Source: Paraglaciecola mesophila (GTDB taxonomy: Bacteria > Pseudomonadota > Gammaproteobacteria > Enterobacterales > Alteromonadaceae). From it: a stretch of DNA of 64,000 bases. The first letter of the stretch is position 1. Each line of letters opens with the position of its first letter. Below are positions 26,973-35,563 of this stretch, in pieces. The stretch covers positions 2,187,501 to 2,251,500 of the forward strand of contig NZ_CP047656.1 in the NCBI RefSeq assembly GCF_009906955.1, read 5' to 3'. The translations under genes were made by a program, and so were the position numbers. The notes under the pieces are model-generated. The model was given only the letters and a program-made list of their open reading frames with translations, did not search any database and was not told the origin of the DNA.

Positions 26973-26994
26973 AAGGGCCATTTATTTGGCCCTT
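26973..26994 (+). terminator. Intercistronic hairpin between polyamine genes
   Basis: AAGGGCCA (26973-26980) and TGGCCCTT (26987-26994) form an 8-bp GC-rich stem with a 6-base loop, followed only by a short pyrimidine-rich stretch. It lies between the dehydrogenase stop and the nspC start, where it could act as a partial terminator or RNA stabiliser. Confidence 0.5.
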
Positions 26995-27016
26995 TACTTA
27001 TTCAGCGGAGTATCCC

Positions 27017-28156
27017 GTGACAGATCCTATGTTAAACCCTGCCATTCCTTCACCTTGTTATGTGTGTGAAGAAGCCAAACTCGAGGCTAACTTACAATTG
27101 ATGCAGCGCGTGCAGCAAGAAAGTGGTGTTGAAATAATTTTGGCACTAAAAGGCTTTTCAATGTGGTCCACTTTTGATTTAGTGAAACAGTACCTGCAAG
27201 GCTCAACCGCCAGTGCCGTTTGGGAAGCACGCTTAGGCAAAGAAGAAATTGGCAAACAAGTGCATGCTTTTTCCCCTGCGTATAAGCCGGCTGATATCGA
27301 CCAACTCGTGGATCTCGTTGACCATATCTCGTTTAACAGCTTTGGGCAGTGGAACCGCTATAAATCACAAATTTTGGCGTCTAACGTGTCCCCAGGTATA
27401 CGTTTAAATGCACAGCACAGAGAAGCCGAAACAGAATTGTATGATCCCAGTGCCCCTGGGTCTCGTTTTGGCATATTAGCCAAAGACCTAAAGGATGCAG
27501 ACTTAAGTGGTCTTGAGGGGTTTCATATTCACAACCTATGCGAATGTGACTCTTTTGCCACCGAACGCACCATACTGGCCGTAGAAGAAAAATTCGGTCA
27601 ATACTTCGGGCAAATCAAATGGATTAACTTTGGCGGTGGTCATCTGATGACCAAAGACGGCTACGATGTTGAACATCTTATAGCGACATTAAAAGCGTTT
27701 AAAGCGCGTCATCCACATTTGAACGTTATTCTTGAGCCAGGCTCAGCGGTCGCTTGGCAAACGGGCCCCTTAATATGTGAGGTTATCGATATCGTTGAAA
27801 ATCGCGATAAAATTGCGATCGTAGACATGTCAGCCACGGCACATATGCCTGATGTGCTCGAAATGCCTTACCGCCCTGAGGTACGCGGTGCAGGTAAAGC
27901 TTACGAAAAAGCGTTTACCTATCGTTTTGGCGGAAACTCGTGTTTAACCGGTGACGCAATTGATTTATATAGCTTTGACCATGAATTGCAAATTGGCGAG
28001 AGGATTATCTTTGAAGATATGATCCACTACACCATGGTAAAAACCACCTTTTTCAACGGGGTTGAGCATCCGTCCATAGGGATATTGCGTAACAACGGTG
28101 AATTTGAACTGGTGCGTAAGTTTGAGTACGAAGACTTTAAAAATAAGTTGTCGTAA
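27017..28156 (+). CDS. nspC: Carboxynorspermidine/carboxyspermidine decarboxylase
   Basis: This 379-residue PLP-dependent enzyme belongs to the alanine-racemase-fold (group IV) decarboxylases. The PLP lysine lies in ILALKGFSMW (about residue 44). Further family blocks are FHIHNLCECDSFA and NFGGGHLMTK, then EPGSAVAW (glutamate contacting PLP), with the active cysteine region GNSCLTGD near residue 310. It decarboxylates carboxyspermidine or carboxynorspermidine. The GTG start is preferred over ATG at 27029 because GGAG lies six bases before it. It forms one unit with the preceding dehydrogenase and ends at a strong terminator. Confidence 0.93.
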   Translation: MTDPMLNPAIPSPCYVCEEAKLEANLQLMQRVQQESGVEIILALKGFSMWSTFDLVKQYLQGSTASAVWEARLGKEEIGKQVHAFSPAYKPADIDQLVDLVDHISFNSFGQWNRYKSQILASNVSPGIRLNAQHREAETELYDPSAPGSRFGILAKDLKDADLSGLEGFHIHNLCECDSFATERTILAVEEKFGQYFGQIKWINFGGGHLMTKDGYDVEHLIATLKAFKARHPHLNVILEPGSAVAWQTGPLICEVIDIVENRDKIAIVDMSATAHMPDVLEMPYRPEVRGAGKAYEKAFTYRFGGNSCLTGDAIDLYSFDHELQIGERIIFEDMIHYTMVKTTFFNGVEHPSIGILRNNGEFELVRKFEYEDFKNKLS

Positions 28157-28171
28157 ACGAAAGCACATTGG

Positions 28172-28210
28172 AAAGGCGTAACCCGAGAGACTCGGTTTAC
28201 GCCTTTTTTC
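28172..28210 (+). terminator. Rho-independent terminator after nspC
   Basis: A 16-bp stem with one mismatch (28172-28187 with 28191-28206, loop AGA) is followed by a T-run. It begins 16 bp after the nspC stop and lies between convergent genes. Confidence 0.9.
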
Positions 28211-28233
28211 GCTGATAACTATAACGCGGACGC

Positions 28234-28821
28234 TTAATGGCTCGCTTTATCACCCCAAATTTCTTCTAAACGTTGGTCTCGGCCGCAATTCCAGCGATAA
28301 AGCTTGTAGCGCACAGGGCTTTTCTTGTAAAAGTCTTGATGAGCGATTTCATTCCCCTTAATAGGATAAAAACGTTTCGCGTCTAAGATAGGCGTGACCA
28401 CTGTTTGCTCAGGAAATTGGGCTTCGACTGCTTTCTTGGTTTTCTCAGCAATCGAGCGTTCTTGCTCATTCGCTACGAAAATGGCGCTTAAATAGCTATG
28501 GCCTTTATCACAGAACTGACCGCGCGCATCGAAGGGATCAATGTTAACCCAATAATGATCCAGAATTTGCTGATAACTCACCACATCAGGGTCGTAGGTA
28601 ATCTTCACTGCTTCATAATGCCCTTTATGATTGCCGTTATAGGTGGGGTTACGTACCGTTCCGCCAGTAAAACCCGATACCACATCAGTGACACCTTCTA
28701 GCTTTTCAAAATCAGACTCCATGCACCAAAAACAACCACCAGCTAAAATGGTTTCATCCGCTAATACACTCGGGGAAATAAACGAAGCGCTGAGGAGCAA
28801 CGCAAACAAAATAGATTTCAT
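28234..28821 (-). CDS. msrA: Exported peptide-methionine (S)-S-oxide reductase MsrA
   Basis: This 195-residue protein has the catalytic motif GGCFWCMESDFE with the reactive cysteine C30. VVSGFTGGTVRNPTY and the conserved GHYEAVKITYDP and HYWVNIDPFDARGQFCDKGHSYLSAIF segments follow. Residues 1-21 form a signal peptide ending in VLADE, so this form is exported to the periplasm, unlike cytosolic MsrA. It repairs oxidised methionine in envelope proteins. No msrB is fused or adjacent. It is transcribed alone and is convergent with nspC. Confidence 0.93.
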   Translation of the reverse strand: MKSILFALLLSASFISPSVLADETILAGGCFWCMESDFEKLEGVTDVVSGFTGGTVRNPTYNGNHKGHYEAVKITYDPDVVSYQQILDHYWVNIDPFDARGQFCDKGHSYLSAIFVANEQERSIAEKTKKAVEAQFPEQTVVTPILDAKRFYPIKGNEIAHQDFYKKSPVRYKLYRWNCGRDQRLEEIWGDKASH

Positions 28822-28928
28822 AACTATCCTTTAAAACTTCAACCGCGCTCACGAGATTGTGACGCTATTGATAAGTAGAACCGATTTCCCCTAAAGTACT
28901 TTCATTACGCTGTTTTTCATTACGCTTA

Positions 28929-30482
28929 TCAATGGCCAGATCCGGGATCTTCGTTTTGTGCCTTACGGATAAAAAACATTAACGGCAAGGCGCAAGCATA
29001 CATAGCCCCAATCCATAAAAATAAATCGTTAAATGCCAACACCTGTGCTTGTACCATGACCCTATCAGCGATTTGCTTTATGGCTGCAGCCATTGGATCG
29101 CTTGCTGCCCCTGCGACAGCTAATTGCGCTTTAGTCAACTCTTCTAACACCACGGCGCGACTGGTATCGATAGCAGGAATGAGCTGTGCCCAGTGATAAT
29201 CCACTCTGATATCACGAATGGTATCCATAAACGCTAGGCCTACTGCTCCACCTAAATTACGCAGCACATTAAATAGTCCCGCAGCATTACTGATCTCACT
29301 ATTCGGTAAGGTTCCCATGGCAATTCGAGAGGCAGTCAGTAAACACATTAACAGGCCTACTCCGCGTACCATTTGCGGCCACATAAACTGATTGAAGCCA
29401 GCTTGATCGGTCAAATTGGCATTCATCATAGAACCCACACCCACCATAACCAGACCAGCGGCTAACATGTAACGCGCATCCACTTTGTCAGATAAACGCC
29501 CAATCACTGGTGCGCTGAAGAACATAGACGCGCCAGTGACGAACATTAACTGGCCAATTTGAAAGCTATTAAACCCGCGCACCGTGCCTAAAAACAGCGG
29601 CATAAGATACACCATGCCATACAATGCAATACCAATAATGAACCCTAGAGATGCCCCAATAGCAAAGTTACGATCGCGAAATACCCGCAAGTCGACAATG
29701 GGCAACGTGACGCGAAGCGCTCGCGCAAAGAAGCCTAAAGCGCTACAAGCGCACAGCACACTAAGCATCAAGATAAACGTACTGTCGAACCATTCATCTC
29801 CAGGACCTTCTTCAAGAATGTACTCCAGCGGCCCTAAAAATAATGCCAAATAGAGCAAACCCAAGAAATCAATTCTCTTGAACAGGGAGAAATCCGGTTT
29901 ATCGATACGCAAATAAAACCATACACCAGCGCTGGCTAACACTCCGGGAACCACATTCATTAAAAACAACCAATGCCAGCTTGCGTGCTGAGTAATATAT
30001 CCGCCTAGTGTAGGGCCAATCGAAGGGGCAGTCGTTGCTATCATGCCGATCACAGCCTGCACTGCCCCCATCACCCGTAAGGGAAACAACTTAAAGCTAA
30101 TCGCATATGCGATGGGGATCATAGCGCCGCCAACGAAACCTTGAATCGCGCGCATAATAATTAATTGGTCGATGGTTTGAGCCAGTGCACAGCCAATGCT
30201 GGCAATGGTAAACGCCACACAAGAAATCACGAATGTGAGATGAGTCGATAACCAACGGGTTAACATGCCTGATAAAGGGATCATGATAATTTCGGCGATA
30301 AGGTAAGCCGTTTGAACCCAGGATATTTCATCAGGTGTGGCCGAGACACCGGCTTGAATTTCATTTAGGGAGCTGGCGACAATCTGAATATCTAAAATCG
30401 CCATAAACATGCCAAGCATCACAGCAACGAAGCCAATCTTCTGACGTAGCGATGGCATCTCGTTTACTCTTTCATCACTCAT
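28929..30482 (-). CDS. Multidrug MFS permease, DHA2 family (EmrB-like)
   Basis: This 517-residue protein has 14 membrane segments. The DHA2 signatures are GMFMAILDIQIVASSLNEIQ (motif D1 region, about residues 18-37), the motif-A region GMLTRWLSTH and motif C region IGPTLGGYITQHASWHWLFLMN. It forms the inner-membrane pump of an EmrAB-type tripartite system with the HlyD-family adaptor encoded 57 bp upstream on the same strand. Likely substrates are hydrophobic compounds or fatty acids, not determinable here. Control by the divergent TetR protein is inferred. Confidence 0.92.
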   Translation of the reverse strand: MSDERVNEMPSLRQKIGFVAVMLGMFMAILDIQIVASSLNEIQAGVSATPDEISWVQTAYLIAEIIMIPLSGMLTRWLSTHLTFVISCVAFTIASIGCALAQTIDQLIIMRAIQGFVGGAMIPIAYAISFKLFPLRVMGAVQAVIGMIATTAPSIGPTLGGYITQHASWHWLFLMNVVPGVLASAGVWFYLRIDKPDFSLFKRIDFLGLLYLALFLGPLEYILEEGPGDEWFDSTFILMLSVLCACSALGFFARALRVTLPIVDLRVFRDRNFAIGASLGFIIGIALYGMVYLMPLFLGTVRGFNSFQIGQLMFVTGASMFFSAPVIGRLSDKVDARYMLAAGLVMVGVGSMMNANLTDQAGFNQFMWPQMVRGVGLLMCLLTASRIAMGTLPNSEISNAAGLFNVLRNLGGAVGLAFMDTIRDIRVDYHWAQLIPAIDTSRAVVLEELTKAQLAVAGAASDPMAAAIKQIADRVMVQAQVLAFNDLFLWIGAMYACALPLMFFIRKAQNEDPGSGH

Positions 30483-30539
30483 TTAGCTGCCCTTTTATTG
30501 CCCATCACTGCAGTGCAGGGATTTTATTGCAACGAATAC

Positions 30540-31646
30540 TTAGCGCTGAGAAGTCAGCACCTGTTCAATATCCAAATAGGCACTTTGCTGATTAAAACCT
30601 TGGGTATTTACATGAGGCACGACAGACAAACCAGGACGCAACAAATACATGTGCTCTCTAGGGCCAGTGACGTCAATACGCACCGGAACACGCTGCACGA
30701 TTTTATTAAAGTTACCCGTAGCGTTATCTTTTGGCAGTAAGCTGAACTCAGACCCAGTTGCCGGTGAAATTGAGGCAACCACGCCAGTAAATTCCACGTC
30801 ATCTTGGGCATCAACAGTGAGTGTTACCGGTTGGCCGATTGTCATATGGCCTATTTGCGTTTCTTTAAAATTAGCCACCACATATACATCTGGAAGTGGC
30901 ACTAAATACAATAACGTCATGGTGGGCTGTACCAAGCCTCCAGTTCGCGCCCCTAAGCTACCAACAATGCCATCGCTTGGTGCTCTTATTTCGGTTTTAG
31001 CTAACAGGCTTTGCGCATATGCTATTTGCGCTTGTGCCGCAGTGATATTGGCACGCGCACTTTGCTGCTGTGCGTCCAGTACTGAATACATCTGTTGCTC
31101 AGCGGCGAAAGCAGCTTTAGCTTGAGCCAATGATGCTTTAGCGACCGCTACGTCTGCTTCGGTATTTTGTAACTGCTGCTTAGAATCAAATGCTTGTCGA
31201 TCTAAAATTTGAAAACGTGCCAAATTAAGCTCACCACGTTTCACTTCCGCTTTGGCCGCATCAATGTTGGCTCTTGCCTCATCAATTTTTTTATCTTGCA
31301 AAGTGATTTGCTGCTGAGCGTTTACCAGGACAGCTCGAGCGACGTTAAGTTCGGCCTTCGCTTGGGCTAACTTTGCCTGATAGTCACTGGCATTTATGCG
31401 AACAAGCAACTGCCCCTGTTGCACATGTTGATTCTCCTGCACGGCTAACGTTTCAATACGACCCGTTATTTCTGCCCGAATTGAGATGCTGTCTGATTTG
31501 ATATAAGCATTGTCGGTTTCTTCGATAAATCGTCCGTGCGCGTACCAATCATAACCTGCTGTGGCAGCCCAGCCCACTAACGCAAAGAGAACAATGAGTA
31601 AAAACCAATTTTTTAACCACATTAGTGAGACCATATCAATGTGCAT
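30540..31646 (-). CDS. EmrA-like HlyD-family membrane fusion protein
   Basis: This 368-residue protein has one N-terminal membrane helix (about residues 10-30), DNAYIKSDSISIRAEITGRI (first lipoyl half), then a long alanine/glutamine-rich coiled coil (about 90-215). The second lipoyl half ITAAQAQIAYAQSLLAKTEI leads into RAPSDGIVG. It spans the periplasm between the EmrB-like pump and an outer-membrane channel such as TolC. Starts at 31646, 31634 and 31622 are all possible, with no ribosome binding site to decide. The promoter contains a perfect palindrome, the likely TetR operator. Confidence 0.9.
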   Translation of the reverse strand: MHIDMVSLMWLKNWFLLIVLFALVGWAATAGYDWYAHGRFIEETDNAYIKSDSISIRAEITGRIETLAVQENQHVQQGQLLVRINASDYQAKLAQAKAELNVARAVLVNAQQQITLQDKKIDEARANIDAAKAEVKRGELNLARFQILDRQAFDSKQQLQNTEADVAVAKASLAQAKAAFAAEQQMYSVLDAQQQSARANITAAQAQIAYAQSLLAKTEIRAPSDGIVGSLGARTGGLVQPTMTLLYLVPLPDVYVVANFKETQIGHMTIGQPVTLTVDAQDDVEFTGVVASISPATGSEFSLLPKDNATGNFNKIVQRVPVRIDVTGPREHMYLLRPGLSVVPHVNTQGFNQQSAYLDIEQVLTSQR

Positions 31647-31654
31647 AAAGTTTA

Positions 31655-31692
31655 AGTGTAATGTATATTACACTACAGTAAGCAAGGTTCAA
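31655..31692 (-). promoter_or_regulatory. emrAB promoter overlapped by a TetR-type operator palindrome
   Basis: Reading on the minus strand, TTGAAC (31687-31692) and TAATAT (31665-31670) are separated by 16 bp and resemble a sigma-70 promoter. The -10 box lies inside a perfect inverted repeat, AGTGTAAT at 31655-31662 and ATTACACT at 31667-31674 with a 4-bp spacer. The divergent TetR gene begins 50 bp further on, so repression by occlusion of the -10 box is the natural reading. Confidence 0.7.
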
Positions 31693-31724
31693 TTGATAAC
31701 AGACAAATAGTATGCATTTTTGTT

Positions 31725-32411
31725 ATGGTTATTTTGTCTCACCAATACAGTCAAAACATGTCAACGAAAACACCAATAGCCGCCCACAACAACCCTGATT
31801 ATGCACCACGCGAGCGGGGCCTGATCCGTCGCGACAAAATTATCCAAGCCGCGACTCAAGTCTTTGTTCGCTCTGGTTTCGAAGCCGCGAGTTTACAAGA
31901 AATTGTCGCTTTGGCGGGAGGTTCACTCGCCACTCTTTATCGACTATTTGGGAATAAAGAAGGCTTATTTTATGCCGTTATCGAGCGTAAGAGTGACCAG
32001 CTACTCGGCGAAATAGACTATGGCGATTTACAACATCAGTCCCCAAAAGATGCACTATTGGAGATAGGCATGCGCTTCTTCAGTATGGTCATTTCACCAG
32101 AAGTGGGGGCAATTCATAGATTACTCATAGGGGAAGCAGTGCGAACGCCCAAGCTGAGGGAAATATTTTTAACCCTAGCTACCGAGCGGGCTATTCGTCA
32201 ACTCGCTGATTATTTGCAAAGCCAAGTTGATAAGCAGGCGTTGGATATTCAAGATTGTTTTATTGCTGCAAGCCATTTTATGGGGGCGCTAAAAGGCAAC
32301 TATCATATTCGTTGTATGCTAGGAGAAGTGGTTAATCTTAGCCTCAAAGAGCGAGAAAAGTTTGTTACTACAGCGGTCGATATGTTTCTCAGTGGTTACG
32401 CACGCCGCTAA
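31725..32411 (+). CDS. TetR/AcrR-family repressor, probable regulator of the divergent emrAB pump
   Basis: The N-terminal HTH domain is clear: RRDKIIQAATQVFVRSGFEAAS followed by LQEIVALAGGSLATLYRLFGNKEGLFYAV. The rest is a helical ligand-binding domain of the TetR C-terminal type with REIFLTLATERAIRQLADYL. The start at 31725 gives 228 residues. An ATG at 31758 gives 217 and is equally possible, as neither has a clear ribosome binding site. Divergent orientation and the shared palindrome at 31655-31674 indicate control of emrAB. Confidence 0.88.
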   Translation: MVILSHQYSQNMSTKTPIAAHNNPDYAPRERGLIRRDKIIQAATQVFVRSGFEAASLQEIVALAGGSLATLYRLFGNKEGLFYAVIERKSDQLLGEIDYGDLQHQSPKDALLEIGMRFFSMVISPEVGAIHRLLIGEAVRTPKLREIFLTLATERAIRQLADYLQSQVDKQALDIQDCFIAASHFMGALKGNYHIRCMLGEVVNLSLKEREKFVTTAVDMFLSGYARR

Positions 32412-32809
32412 GCACGAATCACTAATTGGAGAATGTAAAAATGCAGACAGCCTAAAAACGTAACCGATTATTGAAGGCGTTTATTGAACGCTTTTATCAT
32501 TCTCTTCGCAATTTCTACCCGCCCTAGCCCGAGTTTCACATTAATGCTATCCCACAGTGCACTTCAGTAAATATTGCAGTGCCTATGTAATCTTCACCGA
32601 TTTAACGACTTCTATGCGCACCCATCACCTGTAATAGACAGCTAAAACCTGCGCGCCCCGTGCCGTGTCAAAAATTCGCTAGAGCGGCAGAGCATTTGCA
32701 TTACTGATATTACGTTTCGACCGCCCCTGAAATCTGAACCACTCAGTCAGGGAGCATTAGCTTACCTAGATAACATCAAGGTAATAACATCAGTAAAAGG
32801 AGAATGTAT
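32412..32809. other. Intergenic region, 398 bp
   Basis: After the tetR stop there is a weak hairpin (AAGGCGTT at 32474-32481, AACGCTTT at 32487-32494, with one mismatch). The rest holds no recognised gene, repeat or RNA. The promoter for the OsmC gene should lie here, but no box stood out. Confidence 0.45.
32474..32496 (+). terminator. Weak hairpin, possible tetR terminator
   Basis: An 8-bp stem with one mismatch and 5-base loop is followed by a short T-rich stretch, about 60 bp after the tetR stop. Confidence 0.35.
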
Positions 32810-33244
32810 ATGAGTATCGTCAAATCTGGTAGCGCAACCTACAAGCCGTTAGGCAAGCAAGGTAAAGGCAGTATATCTACAGAAACCGGCGCATTATCGA
32901 ATCACCCGTACGGTTTTAATACCCGCTTTGAAGACGGTAAAGGCAGTAACCCTGAAGAGTTAATAGGCGCCGCCCATGCTAGCTGTTTTACCATGGCGCT
33001 TTCACTCGCTCTAGCGGATGCAGGGTACGAAGACGGAGAGTTGAAAACCACCGCCCAAATTAGCTTAGATAAAACAGATGATGGCTATGAAATCAGCCAA
33101 TCGGCGCTAACATTAAATGCCGTGGTGGCTGATATAACCGAAGACAAGTTTAGGCAGATAGCGCAAGACGCGAAAGAGAACTGCCCAGTTTCACAACTGC
33201 TGGATACCAAAATCACTCTTGAGTTTAAATTAACGGCGCAATAG
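32810..33244 (+). CDS. OsmC-family peroxiredoxin-like protein
   Basis: The ATG at 32810 is preferred over 32804 because AAGGAG is then correctly spaced, giving 144 residues. The OsmC signature is GSNPEELIGAAHASCFTMALSLAL with the peroxidatic cysteine near residue 60, and the resolving cysteine lies in AQDAKENCPVSQLL near residue 124. OsmC proteins reduce organic hydroperoxides and are often stress-induced. OsmC, rather than Ohr, is suggested by the N-terminal TGALSNHPYGFNTRFE segment. It is a single gene with its own terminator. Confidence 0.9.
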   Translation: MSIVKSGSATYKPLGKQGKGSISTETGALSNHPYGFNTRFEDGKGSNPEELIGAAHASCFTMALSLALADAGYEDGELKTTAQISLDKTDDGYEISQSALTLNAVVADITEDKFRQIAQDAKENCPVSQLLDTKITLEFKLTAQ

Positions 33245-33250
33245 CGAAAC

Positions 33251-33277
33251 AAAAGCAGGTGTAGATAGCCTGCTTTT
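33251..33277. terminator. Rho-independent terminator after the OsmC gene
   Basis: AAAAGCAGG (33251-33259) pairs with CCTGCTTTT (33269-33277) around a 9-base loop with a T-run. It starts six bases after the OsmC stop and lies between convergent genes. Confidence 0.85.
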
Positions 33278-33335
33278 TCGCTTCAAAACCAGCTGCGGTA
33301 TTGGCTACGCCTAGCACCCATGGCTGTGCAAAGCA

Positions 33336-33857
33336 CTATTGTGTGGCCTTAGCTAAGGCTTTTAAGTCTTGGGTTAAGCTGGTTTTCGGCCTTTCAATAA
33401 CACGCCCTAACTCTTTGTCATCGTGAAGTAGAATAAAGGTCGGTGTGTACTTAAGATGGTATTTTTGTGCTATGCCTTGGGGGTCCATTTTCTTTGTATC
33501 GACTGCGACTAAGATTAACTTAGGGACATCCAGCCCACTTAAATCAAAGGTTTTTAGCAAACGCGGCACTTCACGTTGGCTGTCGTGGCACCAAGTACCG
33601 AACAATACCAACAACGTATCATTTTCAAGGTCAGCGACAGCTGCCAATTCCTGCTGACTCGGTTTATATGCCTTGTACTCTGCTTGAAACACTGGATATT
33701 GAGCAAACAACTTTTCTGCGCTAACTTCACCAAGTAGCGTCTCACCCACTCTACTCTTACCGTCTAATTCAGAGTCATTGGCATTCGAATGGCTGCAGCT
33801 GGCCAACAAACAACTTATTAGTACGCATGCACTCACCATTTTGATTTGCTTCAACAC
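33336..33857 (-). CDS. Thioredoxin-fold lipoprotein with a CxxS active site
   Basis: This 173-residue protein has a lipoprotein signal peptide with the cysteine at position 21 in LLASCSHSN. The thioredoxin fold is shown by TLLVLFGTWCHDSQREVPR with the active site CHDS (C90-S93), and by KYHLKYTPTFIL containing the cis-proline. The resolving cysteine of CxxC is replaced by serine, so the protein cannot form the usual intramolecular disulfide. It may act as a monothiol isomerase, a chaperone or a sensor at the membrane surface. It is a single gene, convergent with the OsmC gene. Confidence 0.83.
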   Translation of the reverse strand: MLKQIKMVSACVLISCLLASCSHSNANDSELDGKSRVGETLLGEVSAEKLFAQYPVFQAEYKAYKPSQQELAAVADLENDTLLVLFGTWCHDSQREVPRLLKTFDLSGLDVPKLILVAVDTKKMDPQGIAQKYHLKYTPTFILLHDDKELGRVIERPKTSLTQDLKALAKATQ

Positions 33858-34081
33858 TATCGTTCTCCTACGTTAAGTTCCTCATTATTCAATAGTGCTA
33901 TGGGTAAAATAGCAAGTATCCTATGCACTTAACGTTATCAGAGAGCGTACTTTTCCACTCACTTGACGCGAAAATATATACCCTAACACAAAGCTAAACA
34001 AAATCAGTGACTTGCTGTTTTTTTTTAGGCTAGACTTATAGACCGCAGCAAGCGGCTTGCAATACCTACAGGATACCGAAT

Positions 34082-35563
34082 ATGGCGACACCGATAGATA
34101 ATGCATTTACCAAATCGGTAAACGCGTTGGTGGCAAAAATTGATGATGCTACGCAAAATAAAGAATCGCTTTTTGAGCAAGCTGAAATTTATTTCCAAGG
34201 AGCACAGAGCCATCAGCACACTATTGCGCAGCTTGAGAAAAATGTAGAGGAAAAACGCAAGGAAGTTGAAACGGCCATAAACGAGGTGCAGAAAAAGCAG
34301 TTTCGCGACTTCTATCAAAAAGCCCAAAAGGCGCTCAAAGATGAAACAATTAAACAAGCACGGCAGCGCTATGCACGTCTAAAATTATTAACTCAAATAA
34401 CGACTGAGATCATCCAGCTTTGTGAAGGTAACAACTGGCAAGAAACCCAGCTAAAAAGCGCGAAGGTTCTCGCCACGCTCCTGTTGCTATGCCCCACCGA
34501 AGGTAACGGCGTAGCCAGGGTTCATCAACGTTTCAAACCTTTATACAAAGCGGTATTAAGCTTACGACTACTTGATCAGATGTTAAAAAACCAACAGGTC
34601 GAGAACGACTACATTGTAAGCCGATTTCATGAGTCGTCACGTTTTTCTAGCCCTAAAGCTGGGGCTGACGTATTAAATATATTCCAACGAGACGTGGCCA
34701 TACCGCTGCTAAGTGCAGCCATCATTCAAGACATAGGCATGCAGCACCCTGAAATTCAGCGCTTATTAAAAGGTCCAGACGGATCATTAAATCCGTTCCG
34801 CGTTTTAGAAAAAGATGTGCGCGTTCCGCTATTAATTATGAATCACGAGCAAACCTCTGAATTTGCATTGCGCGGCCTAGGGGAAGCGGAATTTACTGAA
34901 GAGGATGACGATAGCGCTGCCTTTTCTGAGCGTAAAACACGATTTTGTAAACGTGAAAGTAACCGAGCTCGATTGTTACAAAGTATGTTAAACAGCGCGG
35001 TAAAACCAGATGGTGCTTTAGGTAGTATTTTAAAAGCAGCGCAAATTTATACCTCTATTGTTTTATCCAGCAAACCTAAATTTAACTATGCTGATTTACC
35101 TAAAGCGACAAAAGTTGTGCTGCATAGCGCCCAAAAGGGCGCACTGTCTGTCGCTAGCGCCCAAGCGTTACAACAAGTTGTGGGCCACTTTCCTATGGGT
35201 TTTGGCGTCGTATTTTGCCAAGAACCTGTTCAGGGTAACGTGCCGAAACACTATGCATATGCGGTGGTCAATGGGTTAAACCCTGCTCATCCTAGTGAAC
35301 CCTTATGTAGGGTGGTTAGCACATTGGATCCAAGCTGCAAGCGAGGCGCACAACGCAGAATAAAGCAAACACAAAACTTGTTTTTTGAACAAGTATCGGC
35401 GCATTTTTCTAACCTCCCCCCTGAGGTGCTCAGTTCACTCGCTGACAACATTGCTAGTGAGTTAGCTCAACCTAAAGATAAAGCATTGCTGCCAAAAAGC
35501 TGGTCCCCCCACGGCTTTTTCTACTTTAAAAAGCAACAGAATTTATGGCCGTCCATCATTTAA
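34082..35563 (+). CDS. Uncharacterised 493-residue protein, possibly a degenerate HD-GYP-like protein
   Basis: I do not recognise this as a named family. Residues 1-100 are hydrophilic and helical, with a probable coiled coil at 45-100. The middle carries IPLLSAAIIQDIGMQHPE (about 210-227), which looks like the metal-binding HD helix with the histidine replaced by glutamine. Further on are ILKAAQIYTSIVLSSKPK (about 318-335), like the ADVYDAL segment, and ALQQVVGHFPMGFGVVF (about 360-376), like the YPVG-V element that closes HD-GYP domains. The order of the three fits an HD-GYP domain that has lost its metal ligands. It is soluble and cytoplasmic, with its own promoter region. Function unknown. 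Confidence 0.6.
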   Translation: MATPIDNAFTKSVNALVAKIDDATQNKESLFEQAEIYFQGAQSHQHTIAQLEKNVEEKRKEVETAINEVQKKQFRDFYQKAQKALKDETIKQARQRYARLKLLTQITTEIIQLCEGNNWQETQLKSAKVLATLLLLCPTEGNGVARVHQRFKPLYKAVLSLRLLDQMLKNQQVENDYIVSRFHESSRFSSPKAGADVLNIFQRDVAIPLLSAAIIQDIGMQHPEIQRLLKGPDGSLNPFRVLEKDVRVPLLIMNHEQTSEFALRGLGEAEFTEEDDDSAAFSERKTRFCKRESNRARLLQSMLNSAVKPDGALGSILKAAQIYTSIVLSSKPKFNYADLPKATKVVLHSAQKGALSVASAQALQQVVGHFPMGFGVVFCQEPVQGNVPKHYAYAVVNGLNPAHPSEPLCRVVSTLDPSCKRGAQRRIKQTQNLFFEQVSAHFSNLPPEVLSSLADNIASELAQPKDKALLPKSWSPHGFFYFKKQQNLWPSII

